The notes below the pieces were generated by a model that did no database searches, was not told the DNA's origin, and saw only the letters and a program-made list of their open reading frames with translations. The position numbers and the translations under genes were made by a program. From Chryseobacterium sp. c4a (lineage in GTDB: Bacteria; Bacteroidota; Bacteroidia; Flavobacteriales; Weeksellaceae): a stretch of DNA of 64,000 nucleotides. The stretch covers positions 98,027-162,026 of the forward strand of contig NZ_WXVU01000014.1 of the NCBI RefSeq assembly GCF_009900745.1, given 5' to 3'. Below are positions 7,215 through 16,234 of the stretch, piece by piece (positions within the stretch are counted from its first letter, which is position 1; each line of letters starts with the position of its first letter).

Positions 7215-9986
7215 TTATTTAAAATTGAATTTTACGGTAAGCATGACCTGACTTGGACGAAGCTGAATCTTGGTGTAAGAAGAACTATTCGTTGACTGAT
7301 TGATAGTATACGTTTCAAAGTACTTTCTATTAGCAATATTTAACCATTTAATTTCAAAATCTATTTTCTTTTTTGACCATGAAAACTGGTATGAAACATC
7401 ATAGAACGCATTGTTGTATTTATTAATTCCATCACTTGTATTCACCTGATCCCAATTGAATCCTATTGTGTGGTTTTCTATTGGATAGAAATAAACGGCC
7501 AAATTGTGATTAAATCCTGTATTTACTCCAAGTCTGCTTTGGCTCAGTCCAATATTATCCTGCTTATTTCTTGAGAAATTAAGTGTATAATCTATACTTG
7601 CCCAGCTGAAATAAGTATTATTAAACTTCAATCCATATGTCTGTGTATTGTTTTTGCTCAAATATTGTGTTCCATCCAGGAATGCATCAGCTTTTGACAA
7701 TGTATTTCCATAGCTCACAGAAGCATTGGTTTTAAATTTTGGAAAATACTTACCCACTTCAACACTGAATTTATTACTTTTTGAGTGATTCTCTCTTTCA
7801 ATGTATTGAATTAATGTAGAACCCGTAGCTGCATCCAAAATTGGAGAAGAAAGCAGATTTCTTTTACTATCACTCAATAAATAATTTATATTAAAGAATA
7901 GATTGTTTAATGGGTTTCTGTATTCAATTCTTGACCCTGCACTTTTTGATGTTGTTTGTGGAATTGGATTGTTTGGATCCATCACATTAAATCCTCTTGG
8001 ACTTAGTAACATATATCCTGCATAAGCCGTCTGGATATCTCCAAAGTTGTTGCTGATATTCCCATTCAAGCTTGCTTTCCAAAATGAAGCGAATGTATAC
8101 TGAATAAATGCATTTGGAGTAAATGTTGTCTTATTTAATGATTTTGAAACTCCTCTTAAATCATCTTCAGCTTTAATGCTGTTGAAATTTGCCGGAAAAT
8201 TAGCAAAAACACTCCAATTCTCGGATTTATAATTGATCCCTACTGAAGCATAAGGAACAATTTCTGTAAATTTCAGATTGTTTTTATATATCCCATCGTT
8301 AAAATTGGGTGGAACATCATTCGGAATAGATGGATTGGGAATCGCCTGCCCTTCAAAGTTTGAATTTAATTTATCCGTAGAGAAATCAAAACCTACCTGA
8401 GGAGTAAATGTCCATCCTTTTGTAGAAAAACTAATATTGGCAGAGTGTGAAGTATCTAATGTTTTCAGTCTGAATTGTTGTATTGCTGAAGTTCCCGGGT
8501 TAAAATATACGATTCCGTATTTATCTTTTTCACTTGGATCATTCGGATTCGTTTTTGGAAGTTTGTATGGCAATTGTAGATAGCTTGCTGGATCTACTTT
8601 CAATGTCTGCTGATCATCCTGATAATTAATGTAGGACTTAAAATTCACCATCTTTTCTCCCCATGGAATAATGGTACTCAATGAATTTTGGAAAGATGAT
8701 GTAGGAGATTCTACGGCTTGATTTCCTAATCTTCCTGCTCGATCTGCAAAAGCTCGGTCTGCATTCCAGAATTGACTGAAACTTGTAGTATTTTTGAAAA
8801 ACCCTTTCTTGGCATTCTTCGTGAAGATCAATTCTCCTTTTAGTTTATCTGTATAAAAATTATTTTTTGTACTCATGACCACTGTAGATTGTTGTGGCCT
8901 TTCATTGGTTGGAAAATAGGTAGTTTCATTATAGTCTTCTCTTTCTACCGCATTGTTGGTGTAATTGGCATTTACTTTTAATTCCCATTCTTTCTTTTTA
9001 TCAATATTTGTTAAATAGTTTACAGACAAATAATGCACATTATTCATCAAATATCTTTTAACGGGTAGATTCGGAGAACCTGCTTTTTCAACATTCAGCC
9101 AGCTGTTTTGTGATGCATTGGCTCTCTTTCCTTCCCAGCTATTTCCAAAGGCAAGAATATTTCCTTCATTTTCCACCTGCTCACCCATATTATTGGTTTT
9201 GTAATTGACTACCCACTGGCTTTTCTGTCCGAAAAACATTGGAGTAAGTTTTACATTCCAAAGCCATGGCTCACCAAAGCCTGTCCCTACTTCACCACGA
9301 CCAGTCATCGTTACGGAATTCTTCAATTTGATATTGATCGCCGCCTGGTCTGAAGGTACTTTATCCTGAAGGATTTTGACCGGTTGGTGGTTTTCAAGAA
9401 CTTCTACTTTTTGTACAGCGTCTTTGGGTAAAGAATTGTTGATCGTCCCATAACCGCCTTCCATAAGGTCTTTTCCGTTCACGTAGAATTTATTGATTGC
9501 ATTTCCCTGATAAAGAATTGTTCCGTCTGTATTCACTTCAATTCCGGGAATTTTCTTCATTACGTCAGCCAAAGTCCTGTCGTTCTTACTATTGAATGCT
9601 TTAAGATCATAGGAAATAGTATCCCCTCTTGCGGTGATCATTTTGGTTTTTAGTTGTACTTCCTTAATTTCTGTAGCTTCAGACTGCATTTTAAAATTCA
9701 GGGTCTGATCGCTGTTGCTGATCTGCTTGGTAAGAGGTTTTTGATTGAAAGCTTTTACTTTAAGATCTACATTAGATTCCGGAGAGGTAAAGGTAACTTT
9801 ATATTCTCCTTTGGAATTGGTGATTCCGTAGGCAAGAATGGCATCTTTACCGGGTTCTTCGATGGTGACACTCGCACTTGGTATTCCTACCCCATCGTCA
9901 TCTGTAATTTTTCCGGAAATTGTTTTCTGAGCAAAGGTGAACACAGTCACGAAGAGCATCAGAAATAAGGAAATATTTTTTTTCAT
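7215..9986 (-). CDS. TonB-receptor-like outer-membrane beta-barrel protein
   Basis: 923 aa if started at the ATG of MKKNISLFLMLF; a GTG two codons earlier is possible but the ATG gives a clean signal peptide ending at FAQ. Next comes a carboxypeptidase-regulatory-like beta sandwich (about 22-110, ISGKITDDDGVGIPSASVTIEE), then a plug-like region (about 110-210, DVMKKIPGIEVNTDGTILYQGNAINKFYVNGKDLM), then a long C-terminal barrel ending in VMLTVKFNFK with the terminal aromatic residue. No TonB box is obvious. Such proteins are paired with GLPGLI genes in many Bacteroidota. The substrate is unknown; I infer a peptide or metal-linked import or surface role only by association. Confidence 0.8.
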   Translation of the reverse strand: MKKNISLFLMLFVTVFTFAQKTISGKITDDDGVGIPSASVTIEEPGKDAILAYGITNSKGEYKVTFTSPESNVDLKVKAFNQKPLTKQISNSDQTLNFKMQSEATEIKEVQLKTKMITARGDTISYDLKAFNSKNDRTLADVMKKIPGIEVNTDGTILYQGNAINKFYVNGKDLMEGGYGTINNSLPKDAVQKVEVLENHQPVKILQDKVPSDQAAINIKLKNSVTMTGRGEVGTGFGEPWLWNVKLTPMFFGQKSQWVVNYKTNNMGEQVENEGNILAFGNSWEGKRANASQNSWLNVEKAGSPNLPVKRYLMNNVHYLSVNYLTNIDKKKEWELKVNANYTNNAVEREDYNETTYFPTNERPQQSTVVMSTKNNFYTDKLKGELIFTKNAKKGFFKNTTSFSQFWNADRAFADRAGRLGNQAVESPTSSFQNSLSTIIPWGEKMVNFKSYINYQDDQQTLKVDPASYLQLPYKLPKTNPNDPSEKDKYGIVYFNPGTSAIQQFRLKTLDTSHSANISFSTKGWTFTPQVGFDFSTDKLNSNFEGQAIPNPSIPNDVPPNFNDGIYKNNLKFTEIVPYASVGINYKSENWSVFANFPANFNSIKAEDDLRGVSKSLNKTTFTPNAFIQYTFASFWKASLNGNISNNFGDIQTAYAGYMLLSPRGFNVMDPNNPIPQTTSKSAGSRIEYRNPLNNLFFNINYLLSDSKRNLLSSPILDAATGSTLIQYIERENHSKSNKFSVEVGKYFPKFKTNASVSYGNTLSKADAFLDGTQYLSKNNTQTYGLKFNNTYFSWASIDYTLNFSRNKQDNIGLSQSRLGVNTGFNHNLAVYFYPIENHTIGFNWDQVNTSDGINKYNNAFYDVSYQFSWSKKKIDFEIKWLNIANRKYFETYTINQSTNSSSYTKIQLRPSQVMLTVKFNFK

Positions 9987-9993
9987 ATTCACT

Positions 9994-10034
9994 ATTTGAT
10001 TAATTAGTTAATCATTGTAGTTTTTCGTTACACT
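9994..10034 (-). promoter_or_regulatory. Upstream element shared with the GLPGLI gene (copy 2)
   Basis: On the minus strand TGTAAC, 20 bases, then TAATTAATCAAAT just ahead of the receptor-like gene ATG. The spacing from TGTAAC to TAATTAAT is identical to that in copy 1 at 6453-6490. Confidence 0.5.
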
Positions 10035-10506
10035 TTCTTTAAAGATATATTTTCGCTACAAAGGTTAAATCCTAATCACTACAAAGGGCATTACGCTCTA
10101 TCTCTTCCAAAAAAACCAGATTTGCGATTTCAATATTTAAAATCACGACACCCTGAATAATTAATTAAAATTTAATACACTAGTTTTCAACAACTTGAAA
10201 TAAATATAAAAAAAGTTCATTTTTTTGAAAAAATAAAAATTATTCTCGGGGCATTAGTTTTTAAAATTTAAATTTAAAAATATATCCCTATTTATTGAAT
10301 TGAAATCATGTAAGTATCTTTTATTCTTTAATTTATCCTCTTTTTACAAAAAGTGCTAATGAAATAAAAAGAATATATTCGTATCAGAATGGATTTTTAT
10401 TCATCTATTTTGTGTTTTTGCCCTGTAATTCTGTTGCAGGGTATTTTCTATGTGTTTTGGCAAGAAAATCCATCGTTTTAATAACAAATTCAAAATATTT
10501 GTATTC

Positions 10507-10537
10507 TTATTTAGACTAAATAGTTAATTTAGATTTG
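10507..10537 (+). promoter_or_regulatory. Promoter of the JmjC gene with feo-like operator
   Basis: The element TTATTTAGACTAAAT (10507-10521) is followed eight bases later by the -7 box TAGATTTG (10530-10537). The first element differs from the feo promoter copy at one base, and its distance to the -7 box (8 nt versus 10 nt) is nearly the same. The transcript would have a leader of about 70 nt. The rest of the gap 10035-10506 is AT-rich and shows no gene. Confidence 0.55.
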
Positions 10538-10613
10538 AAACATAGTTAAAAAAAAAATTAAACACTGGTTCATAAATATTTATTTAATAATTTTGTAACA
10601 TAAAATTTACAAA

Positions 10614-11495
10614 ATGGGAATTATTTTAAAGCCTATAGATGTTGTAGATGATATTTCTAAAGAGGAATTCTTCGAAAAATATCTAAAGCCAAGAAGGCCC
10701 GTTGTCATCAAAAATATGGCAAAAAAGTGGCCTGCTTACCAAAAATGGACGATGGAATATATGAAGGAGGTTGTAGGAGATGTGGAGGTCCCTTTATATG
10801 ACAGCTCAAAAGCAGATCCCTCTGCTCCCATCAATTCTTCTGCAGCTAAAATGAAATTCGGAGATTATATAGATCTTATTCAAAGAGAGCCTACTGATCT
10901 TAGAATTTTCCTTTTTGATCCTATAAAATATGCCCCTAAACTTCTGGAAGATTACATTTCCCCTAAAGAACTCATGGGAGGTTTCCTTGATAAGTATCCC
11001 AATATGTTCTTCGGTGGAAAAGGTTCTGTAACCTTCTTACATTTCGATATAGACATGGCGCACATTTTCCATACTCACTTCAATGGAAGAAAGCATATTC
11101 TTCTTTTTGATTATAAATGGAAAGAAAGATTGTATCAGATTCCTTATGCAACTTATGCTTTGGAAGATTATGATATCGAAAATCCTGATTTCACGAAGTT
11201 CCCGGCACTGGATGGTGTAGAAGGTATTGAATGTTTCCTTGAGCATGGAGATACCCTATTTATGCCGACAGGATGGTGGCACTGGATGAAGTATTTGGAC
11301 GGCTCATTCTCTATCTCACTAAGAGCATGGGATAAGTCATGGGCTGTGAAAGCACATTCATTATGGAATCTAACTGTACAGCGAAAGTTTGATGACATTA
11401 TGAAGTCTAATTTCAAAAATAAATACATGGACTGGAAAGAGAAAGTAGCTATCAAGAGGGCAGAAATTGCTTTGAAAAGAGGTTTACCAAAATAA
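10614..11495 (+). CDS. Cupin-like (JmjC-type) Fe(II)/2-oxoglutarate oxygenase
   Basis: 293 aa. N-terminal part has RPVVIKNMAKKWPAYQKW, the usual entry of cupin_8/JmjC proteins. The Fe(II) facial triad is visible: H143-F-D145 (FLHFDIDMAH) and H223 (GDTLFMPTGWWHWM). K160 in NGRKHILLF is a good candidate for the 2-oxoglutarate-binding lysine. Members hydroxylate protein side chains (FIH-like) or other substrates; the target here is unknown. It is a stand-alone gene with its own promoter and terminator. The presence of an element similar to the feo operator suggests iron-linked expression, which would be sensible for an iron enzyme. Confidence 0.8.
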   Translation: MGIILKPIDVVDDISKEEFFEKYLKPRRPVVIKNMAKKWPAYQKWTMEYMKEVVGDVEVPLYDSSKADPSAPINSSAAKMKFGDYIDLIQREPTDLRIFLFDPIKYAPKLLEDYISPKELMGGFLDKYPNMFFGGKGSVTFLHFDIDMAHIFHTHFNGRKHILLFDYKWKERLYQIPYATYALEDYDIENPDFTKFPALDGVEGIECFLEHGDTLFMPTGWWHWMKYLDGSFSISLRAWDKSWAVKAHSLWNLTVQRKFDDIMKSNFKNKYMDWKEKVAIKRAEIALKRGLPK

Positions 11496-11524
11496 AAAAA
11501 CGCTTCGTTTGAAGCGTTTTTTTT
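11496..11524. terminator. Bidirectional terminator
   Basis: The arms ACGCTTC and GAAGCGT pair around GTTT, with A-tract before and T-tract after. It separates the converging JmjC gene and type IX cargo gene. Confidence 0.85.
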
Positions 11525-11536
11525 ATTTTGGTATAA

Positions 11537-12325
11537 TTATTTTTTAATGATTTTGTAGCTTTTTACAGCCTCCCGGTCTTTCACTTTCAGAAGATAATTT
11601 CCAGGAGATAATTCACTTACATTTACCGTTCCATTCTCTGAGTTCATATTTTCTTTTTTGAGCAATTTACCCGTAAGATCATAGATGCTTATCTCGGATA
11701 TTTGACTCTTGTTTTTGATATTCAGAATATCTTCAACAGGGTTAGGATAGATGGATGCATTACGTTTATCTTTATCTACCTCTGAAACCGAAAGGTTATT
11801 TCCTGAAATTACGAAATCATCTATTCCAATAAACCAGATATCTGTTGTGCTTGAATAGAAAGCAATATAAATGGTCTGCCCAACAAAAGGAGTCAAATCG
11901 TAGGTATACTCTTTCCACGTATTGGGAGGTGTTACAGCGGCAGCTAATGTATTGGTAAAGGCTGCAGCCGTAGGAGTAGTTGTGGATATTTTAACATCAA
12001 TATCTTCTGCAATGCTAACACCTCTGTTTCTAGCCCAGAAAGTCAGCTTATCCGAAACCCCTGTCGTCACTACAATAGCGGGACTTATGGCATAATCATC
12101 ATGAGCCACATCACTGTCATATTCCAATCCCAGAAAATGAGATCCGGAATGAGGGGTGCTAATAGATCCATAGGAAGTCCATGTTTTCCATGTTCCCGAA
12201 TCTCCCCCGTTAATTATTGTCCAATCTGCCGGCATTGTATCCGAATCAAAACTTTGAGAATACTGTGCAGACATACTTAAGGGCATCAATAAGCCCATCA
12301 TAAAAAATTGATAAATCTTTTTCAT
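11537..12325 (-). CDS. Secreted protein with choice-of-anchor J-type domain and type IX sorting tail
   Basis: 262 aa. The signal peptide (residues 1-20, ending MSAQ) is followed by a jelly-roll domain (about 22-172: SQSFDSDTMPADWTIINGGDSGTW, HDDYAISPAIVV, WKEYTYDLTPFVGQTIYIAFYS, FIGIDDFVI), which is the cleaved-adhesin/choice-of-anchor J pattern. The C-terminal 75 residues form the type A sorting domain (ASIYPNPVEDILNI ... YDLTGKLLKK ... LSPGNYLLKVK ... KIIKK). It should be exported by Sec, then carried to the surface or medium by the type IX system. It is small for the class, with no catalytic domain, so a binding or adhesive role is likely. Confidence 0.85.
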   Translation of the reverse strand: MKKIYQFFMMGLLMPLSMSAQYSQSFDSDTMPADWTIINGGDSGTWKTWTSYGSISTPHSGSHFLGLEYDSDVAHDDYAISPAIVVTTGVSDKLTFWARNRGVSIAEDIDVKISTTTPTAAAFTNTLAAAVTPPNTWKEYTYDLTPFVGQTIYIAFYSSTTDIWFIGIDDFVISGNNLSVSEVDKDKRNASIYPNPVEDILNIKNKSQISEISIYDLTGKLLKKENMNSENGTVNVSELSPGNYLLKVKDREAVKSYKIIKK

Positions 12326-12582
12326 AACAATTGTTTTATTTCTAATTTAATAAAAAAATAACAAAAATCAATGAAAACCAACATGAATTAACCACAAAAT
12401 ATAAATACGTGTTAATTATTCTATTAAATCAAAATTCTGAAAAATCTTGTTAATAATAATGTTCTGAAAAAAGAATAGTATCTGAACCTTTTCCCAGGAA
12501 GAAAAAGAGATTTACCAAGATCTATTAACCAAAACGTTCCTTCTGAAACGTATTTTTAATTTACAATCTATTTATCAATCAT

Positions 12583-14316
12583 TTACAACACCCTATACAC
12601 AGGATACTGTCTGAAGGTTTTATCTTCGAAATAAGGTGAATGTCTGTAGATCCAATCCAACTGAGTCTCTCCGCTCTCTGACAGTTTTTTATCCGATGCC
12701 TTAGCTGCTTCGAAGGCTTCTTTCAGCTTTTTATCGTTTTTCAGAAGCTCTGCTGCTGTATCTTCAAAGATATAAGCGGAATAATATTCTTTTTGCGCTA
12801 AGATTCCATCGAAAAAATTCCAGTTAAAAAAAGAGTCTAATGCCTCAGGTTCAAGAGTTTCTATAATATACTTTACCCCAGGTTGGTCTGTGGAAACCAC
12901 ATAATCTCCGGCTGAGAAGGTCAGATTTTTGCGGGAAGTATCTACTGTGGTTTCAAAATGTACATAATGTCCTTCGTAAGGATTCTTTACGGTTTTAAAG
13001 TCTTTGATCTTATAAGATTCTACAGCAATGGTACTATCTTTCAGAATCGGCTTTATTTGAATTTGGTTTCTTTTAAATTCTTCAATTACTCTGTATTGTG
13101 ACTGAGGAATTATATAGTATTTAGGAATCGTGATATATCCCGTGGGAACTGCTGTTGTAAAAAGTTTTATATTCTTGGTAAAAGGCTTATTTCGATCATA
13201 ATACAATCTTGGTTTCCCGGAAATTTCACTTGGTTTATATTTGCCTTCATAGCCTTTAAAATCCATGGTTGTGTATTGGGTAGAGTCTATTTTCCAGCGG
13301 ATTCCGTATTGTTTTCCTGCCTGATATTGTTTAAGATTTTCGAGGCGAAGCTGTTTTATTTTCTGATAGTCTTTATCTAGATTCTGTAGATTTACCAACA
13401 TGTATTTGTAAGTAGCATCTACTCTTTTATCATAAGGTTTCAGCATATGGGTTTCAGGAACTGTTCCCAAAGAATTGAACAAGGTAGTGTACCCAGTGGA
13501 ATATCTTGGGGAATCTTCAAAAGAAGCAAAACCAACTTCGGGAATATCACCATGAATGTTAACATAAGGAGTACTTTCATATCCTAATTTCTTCATGTCC
13601 TCAAGGTTTTTAGTCTGATAGTCATTATAAAAATAAGCTCCTAATGTATTTCCTAAACGCTCTTTAAAAGTTGAGATATAGGTAAAAGTATATTGATAAT
13701 CTGCTCCATTACTGACATGGTTATCTATGAAAACATCTGGTTTCAGCCATTGATAGATCTCTTGAAAACTTCTTGCATTTTTAGAATCGGCTTTGATAAA
13801 ATCCCTGTTTAGATCGTAATTTCTTGCATTTCCTCTGAACCCGTATTGTTCAGGCCCATTCTGATTGGCTCTGGAATGGGATCCTCTGTTCAGCATACCA
13901 CTGATATTATAAGCAGAAATAGCAGCAATAATGAAATTCTGAGGTGTTTTAATTTTCTTTGTTGCCAAATCTCTCATCAGCATCATCGTAGCATCAATAC
14001 CATCGGGCTCTCCTGGATGAATTCCGTTGTTGACAAAGAGAATGGCTTTATCTTTTCTCAGTTTTTCAACATTTTTTTCAGGAAAAGGATTGTAAACCAC
14101 TACATAAATGGGCTTTCCATTGTCATCTTCTCCTTTTTTAAGGTACTGAATGGTATTAAAATTTTTGGCTAAATCCTGATAATAGGCATTCATTTCGTCA
14201 TAAGTAACGGTTTGGTTACCATTTCCTTTTTCAAAAGGAGTCTGAAATGTTTTTTGGCCAAATAGCAATGAAGAGCTTAGAGTAAGCAGCAGGTATTTCA
14301 GTTTCATTATTGACAT
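12583..14316 (-). CDS. M14 family zinc carboxypeptidase
   Basis: 577 aa with signal peptide (MKLKYLLLTLSSSLLFGQ; ATG at 14307 is an equally good start three codons in). The zinc site is visible as H100-P-G-E103 (NNGIHPGEPDG) and H200 (DVFIDNH). The catalytic glutamate of the C-terminal half is less certain. Residues after about 370 make a beta-rich extension unrelated to the peptidase core. It should act in the periplasm or outside on peptides; specificity cannot be told. No type IX tail is present. The gene stands alone, with AT-rich spacers of about 250 and 100 bases on either side. Confidence 0.85.
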   Translation of the reverse strand: MSIMKLKYLLLTLSSSLLFGQKTFQTPFEKGNGNQTVTYDEMNAYYQDLAKNFNTIQYLKKGEDDNGKPIYVVVYNPFPEKNVEKLRKDKAILFVNNGIHPGEPDGIDATMMLMRDLATKKIKTPQNFIIAAISAYNISGMLNRGSHSRANQNGPEQYGFRGNARNYDLNRDFIKADSKNARSFQEIYQWLKPDVFIDNHVSNGADYQYTFTYISTFKERLGNTLGAYFYNDYQTKNLEDMKKLGYESTPYVNIHGDIPEVGFASFEDSPRYSTGYTTLFNSLGTVPETHMLKPYDKRVDATYKYMLVNLQNLDKDYQKIKQLRLENLKQYQAGKQYGIRWKIDSTQYTTMDFKGYEGKYKPSEISGKPRLYYDRNKPFTKNIKLFTTAVPTGYITIPKYYIIPQSQYRVIEEFKRNQIQIKPILKDSTIAVESYKIKDFKTVKNPYEGHYVHFETTVDTSRKNLTFSAGDYVVSTDQPGVKYIIETLEPEALDSFFNWNFFDGILAQKEYYSAYIFEDTAAELLKNDKKLKEAFEAAKASDKKLSESGETQLDWIYRHSPYFEDKTFRQYPVYRVL

Positions 14317-14417
14317 AATTTTCGGATTTAAAATTAGTCAATATGATCCTGCCAAAAAAACAAAAAATGAATCAATACCTTATTTTTCCTGCTTTCTGTT
14401 CAAGAATAAGGTGATTT

Positions 14418-14675
14418 TTAAAGATTCCTTGCCTTGATTTCTTTATTCACCATTTTCAAATTTGTCAGTAAAGGTCTCATTGTTATTGGCATTGCTAAAA
14501 ATGGAATGCAGGTTGCGTAAGGAAACCCTTTACTTCCTTTCATCGTAATAATGGTAACAAATGCTACTATTGCTAACAAAAACATAATTCCAAAGCCAAT
14601 AGCAAGCCCTTTTAGTGTATTTCTTTTTTTAAGCAGCTGCTCATTGGTTAATTCCTGGAACATATTATCTTTCAT
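14418..14675 (-). CDS. Small two-helix membrane protein
   Basis: 85 aa from MKDNMFQELTNEQLLKKRNTLK. Two transmembrane segments are predicted at about 24-45 (GLAIGFGIMFLLAIVAFVTIITM) and 52-70 (FPYATCIPFLAMPITMRPLL), with a basic C-terminus. The longest frame starts at a TTG at 14693, but this is part of a TATATTTG promoter box, so the ATG at 14675 is preferred. I do not recognise a named family. Confidence 0.65.
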   Translation of the reverse strand: MKDNMFQELTNEQLLKKRNTLKGLAIGFGIMFLLAIVAFVTIITMKGSKGFPYATCIPFLAMPITMRPLLTNLKMVNKEIKARNL

Positions 14676-14690
14676 GAAATTTAATTTCCA

Positions 14691-14698
14691 CAAATATA
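14691..14698 (-). promoter_or_regulatory. -7 box of the small membrane protein gene
   Basis: TATATTTG on the minus strand, a perfect TAnnTTTG, 16 bases ahead of the ATG at 14675. It decides the start. Confidence 0.65.
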
Positions 14699-14813
14699 AC
14701 TGGTTTCAGGGATATTAAATACTATAAAGAAGAGTGGAAAATTCACTAAGTTTGAAAAGTGAGTACAATGCAATAGAATGAGTACTTACTCCTAAAATTA
14801 TACAGCCTTATTC

Positions 14814-15362
14814 ATGAAGACAGAGCTTATCAATGCGTTACAAATATTGAAAGAATGGATTTCAAAAAACGAAGCTATTCTTGAAACATCTCAATGGAAA
14901 GATGGCCAGCAGATTGTAGAATCAGAACTATTAAAGTTTACTATTCAAACTCTTTCCCGCGAAGAAATAGAAGAAATAAAAGCTTTTACCCAATATTTAC
15001 TCCCTGAATCCTATTATCACTTTTTATCTGAAATCGGAAGCGGTCAGTTTTTAATAGGTGAATATTTACCCTGTTTTGAACTTTACAATTTAGCGGAACT
15101 AAAAGAATATAACGCTCATGTACAACAGGAAATTGAAGATGCAGAAATAAACGATCAATTTATCATGATCGGTTTACATTGCTCTATGGGCGACTGGATG
15201 GGATTCTGCACAACGAGAAAGGATGAGAGAAACTATGATGTCTTTTGTCATGAATATCCTATTGATGAATATACAGAGGTTTCGGATGAATTGAATTCAT
15301 GGCGAACTTTTGAAGAATGGGTTATCAAAGCTGTTGAAACGAAAGGAAAAGAAACGTTGTAG
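14814..15362 (+). CDS. SMI1/KNR4 (SUKH) family protein
   Basis: 182 aa. The fold signature is in the middle: EIEEIKAFTQYLLPESYYHFLSEIGSGQFLIGEYL, followed by ELYNLAELKEYN and a C-terminal segment with DWMGFCTT and VFCHEYPID. SUKH proteins are frequent immunity proteins against polymorphic toxins, but many are orphan or housekeeping. No toxin is visible nearby. The next gene starts two bases after its stop, so the two are co-transcribed. Confidence 0.7.
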   Translation: MKTELINALQILKEWISKNEAILETSQWKDGQQIVESELLKFTIQTLSREEIEEIKAFTQYLLPESYYHFLSEIGSGQFLIGEYLPCFELYNLAELKEYNAHVQQEIEDAEINDQFIMIGLHCSMGDWMGFCTTRKDERNYDVFCHEYPIDEYTEVSDELNSWRTFEEWVIKAVETKGKETL

Positions 15363-15363
15363 A

Positions 15364-16212
15364 ATGTATATAGGAACTACCATAAAAGGAAGACCGGATC
15401 AATTTATTATCTTGGAAAAAGGAGATTTGGCAGAAGACTGTTCTTCGTTAATGAAAGAGAAGAATATTTACAATCTTATTGTTTCAGGGAAACAAATTGA
15501 TGAAAACATACTGACTAACAGCACATTCTATGAGGTATTCAGCGAAATTAAAATATTGCATATAAAAGATACAGCATTCAATACAAGCGAGGAACTTTAT
15601 CAATTTAAAAATGTTACACGACTAGAAATCAAAAACTGTAAATTCAAAGGAAAGGAAACAATAGATTGGGCTCAATTGAAGCATCTGGAGGAACTCTTTA
15701 CAGGTTATTCCAAACGTTTTCAGAATTTATTTAATCATCCTTCACTCAAAACGCTGTTTATTGAAAAGTTTGAAGAAGCAGGATTTGAGTTTCCTGTTAA
15801 TCATCAGCTGGAAACGCTTTCGATTGAAAAAAGTAAGGAATGCGTTTGGGCTTCATTACCTAATTTAAAAGGGATAAAAGCACTCTATTTAGTGGATATT
15901 CCTTCGGTTGTGGATATTAGCTGGATTACTGAGTTTTCACATTTAACGGATATTGATTTTACTTCCTGTAAAAACATGGAAAATGTAGTGGAAAATATAT
16001 CTGAAGTCCTCACTTTAGAAACGATTTTCTTAGCGTATTTGGGAGATTTTAATTCATTATCCTCTTTGAAAAACCTTTTACATTTGCGGGAGTTGACCAT
16101 AGAAAACTGTGGTAAGCTGATGGATAAAAAGAATGTAGCATTTTTAAATAAGATACCTGATTTGGAGTTCAGTATTGACATGAAAAACTGTGTAATGAGT
16201 AATGACAATTAA
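15364..16212 (+). CDS. Leucine-rich-repeat-like protein, partner of the SUKH gene
   Basis: 282 aa started at the ATG at 15364 (MYIGTTIKGRPDQ), two bases after the SUKH stop; a longer frame overlaps the SUKH gene and is unlikely. From about residue 60 the sequence has irregular repeats of about 22 residues with spaced leucines (IKILHIKD, VTRLEIKNC, LKHLEELF, LETLSIEKS, IKALYLVDI, LTDIDFTSC, LETIFLAYL, LRELTIENC). No signal peptide, so probably cytoplasmic. Function unknown; with its SUKH neighbour it could belong to a decayed or orphan immunity locus. Confidence 0.6.
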   Translation: MYIGTTIKGRPDQFIILEKGDLAEDCSSLMKEKNIYNLIVSGKQIDENILTNSTFYEVFSEIKILHIKDTAFNTSEELYQFKNVTRLEIKNCKFKGKETIDWAQLKHLEELFTGYSKRFQNLFNHPSLKTLFIEKFEEAGFEFPVNHQLETLSIEKSKECVWASLPNLKGIKALYLVDIPSVVDISWITEFSHLTDIDFTSCKNMENVVENISEVLTLETIFLAYLGDFNSLSSLKNLLHLRELTIENCGKLMDKKNVAFLNKIPDLEFSIDMKNCVMSNDN

Positions 16213-16234
16213 AGTAGTCATACAATCCTGTATA

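Noticed and set aside
12540..12575. ACGTT...AACGT hairpin after the M14 gene
   Set aside because: Short imperfect stem without a clear T-tract.
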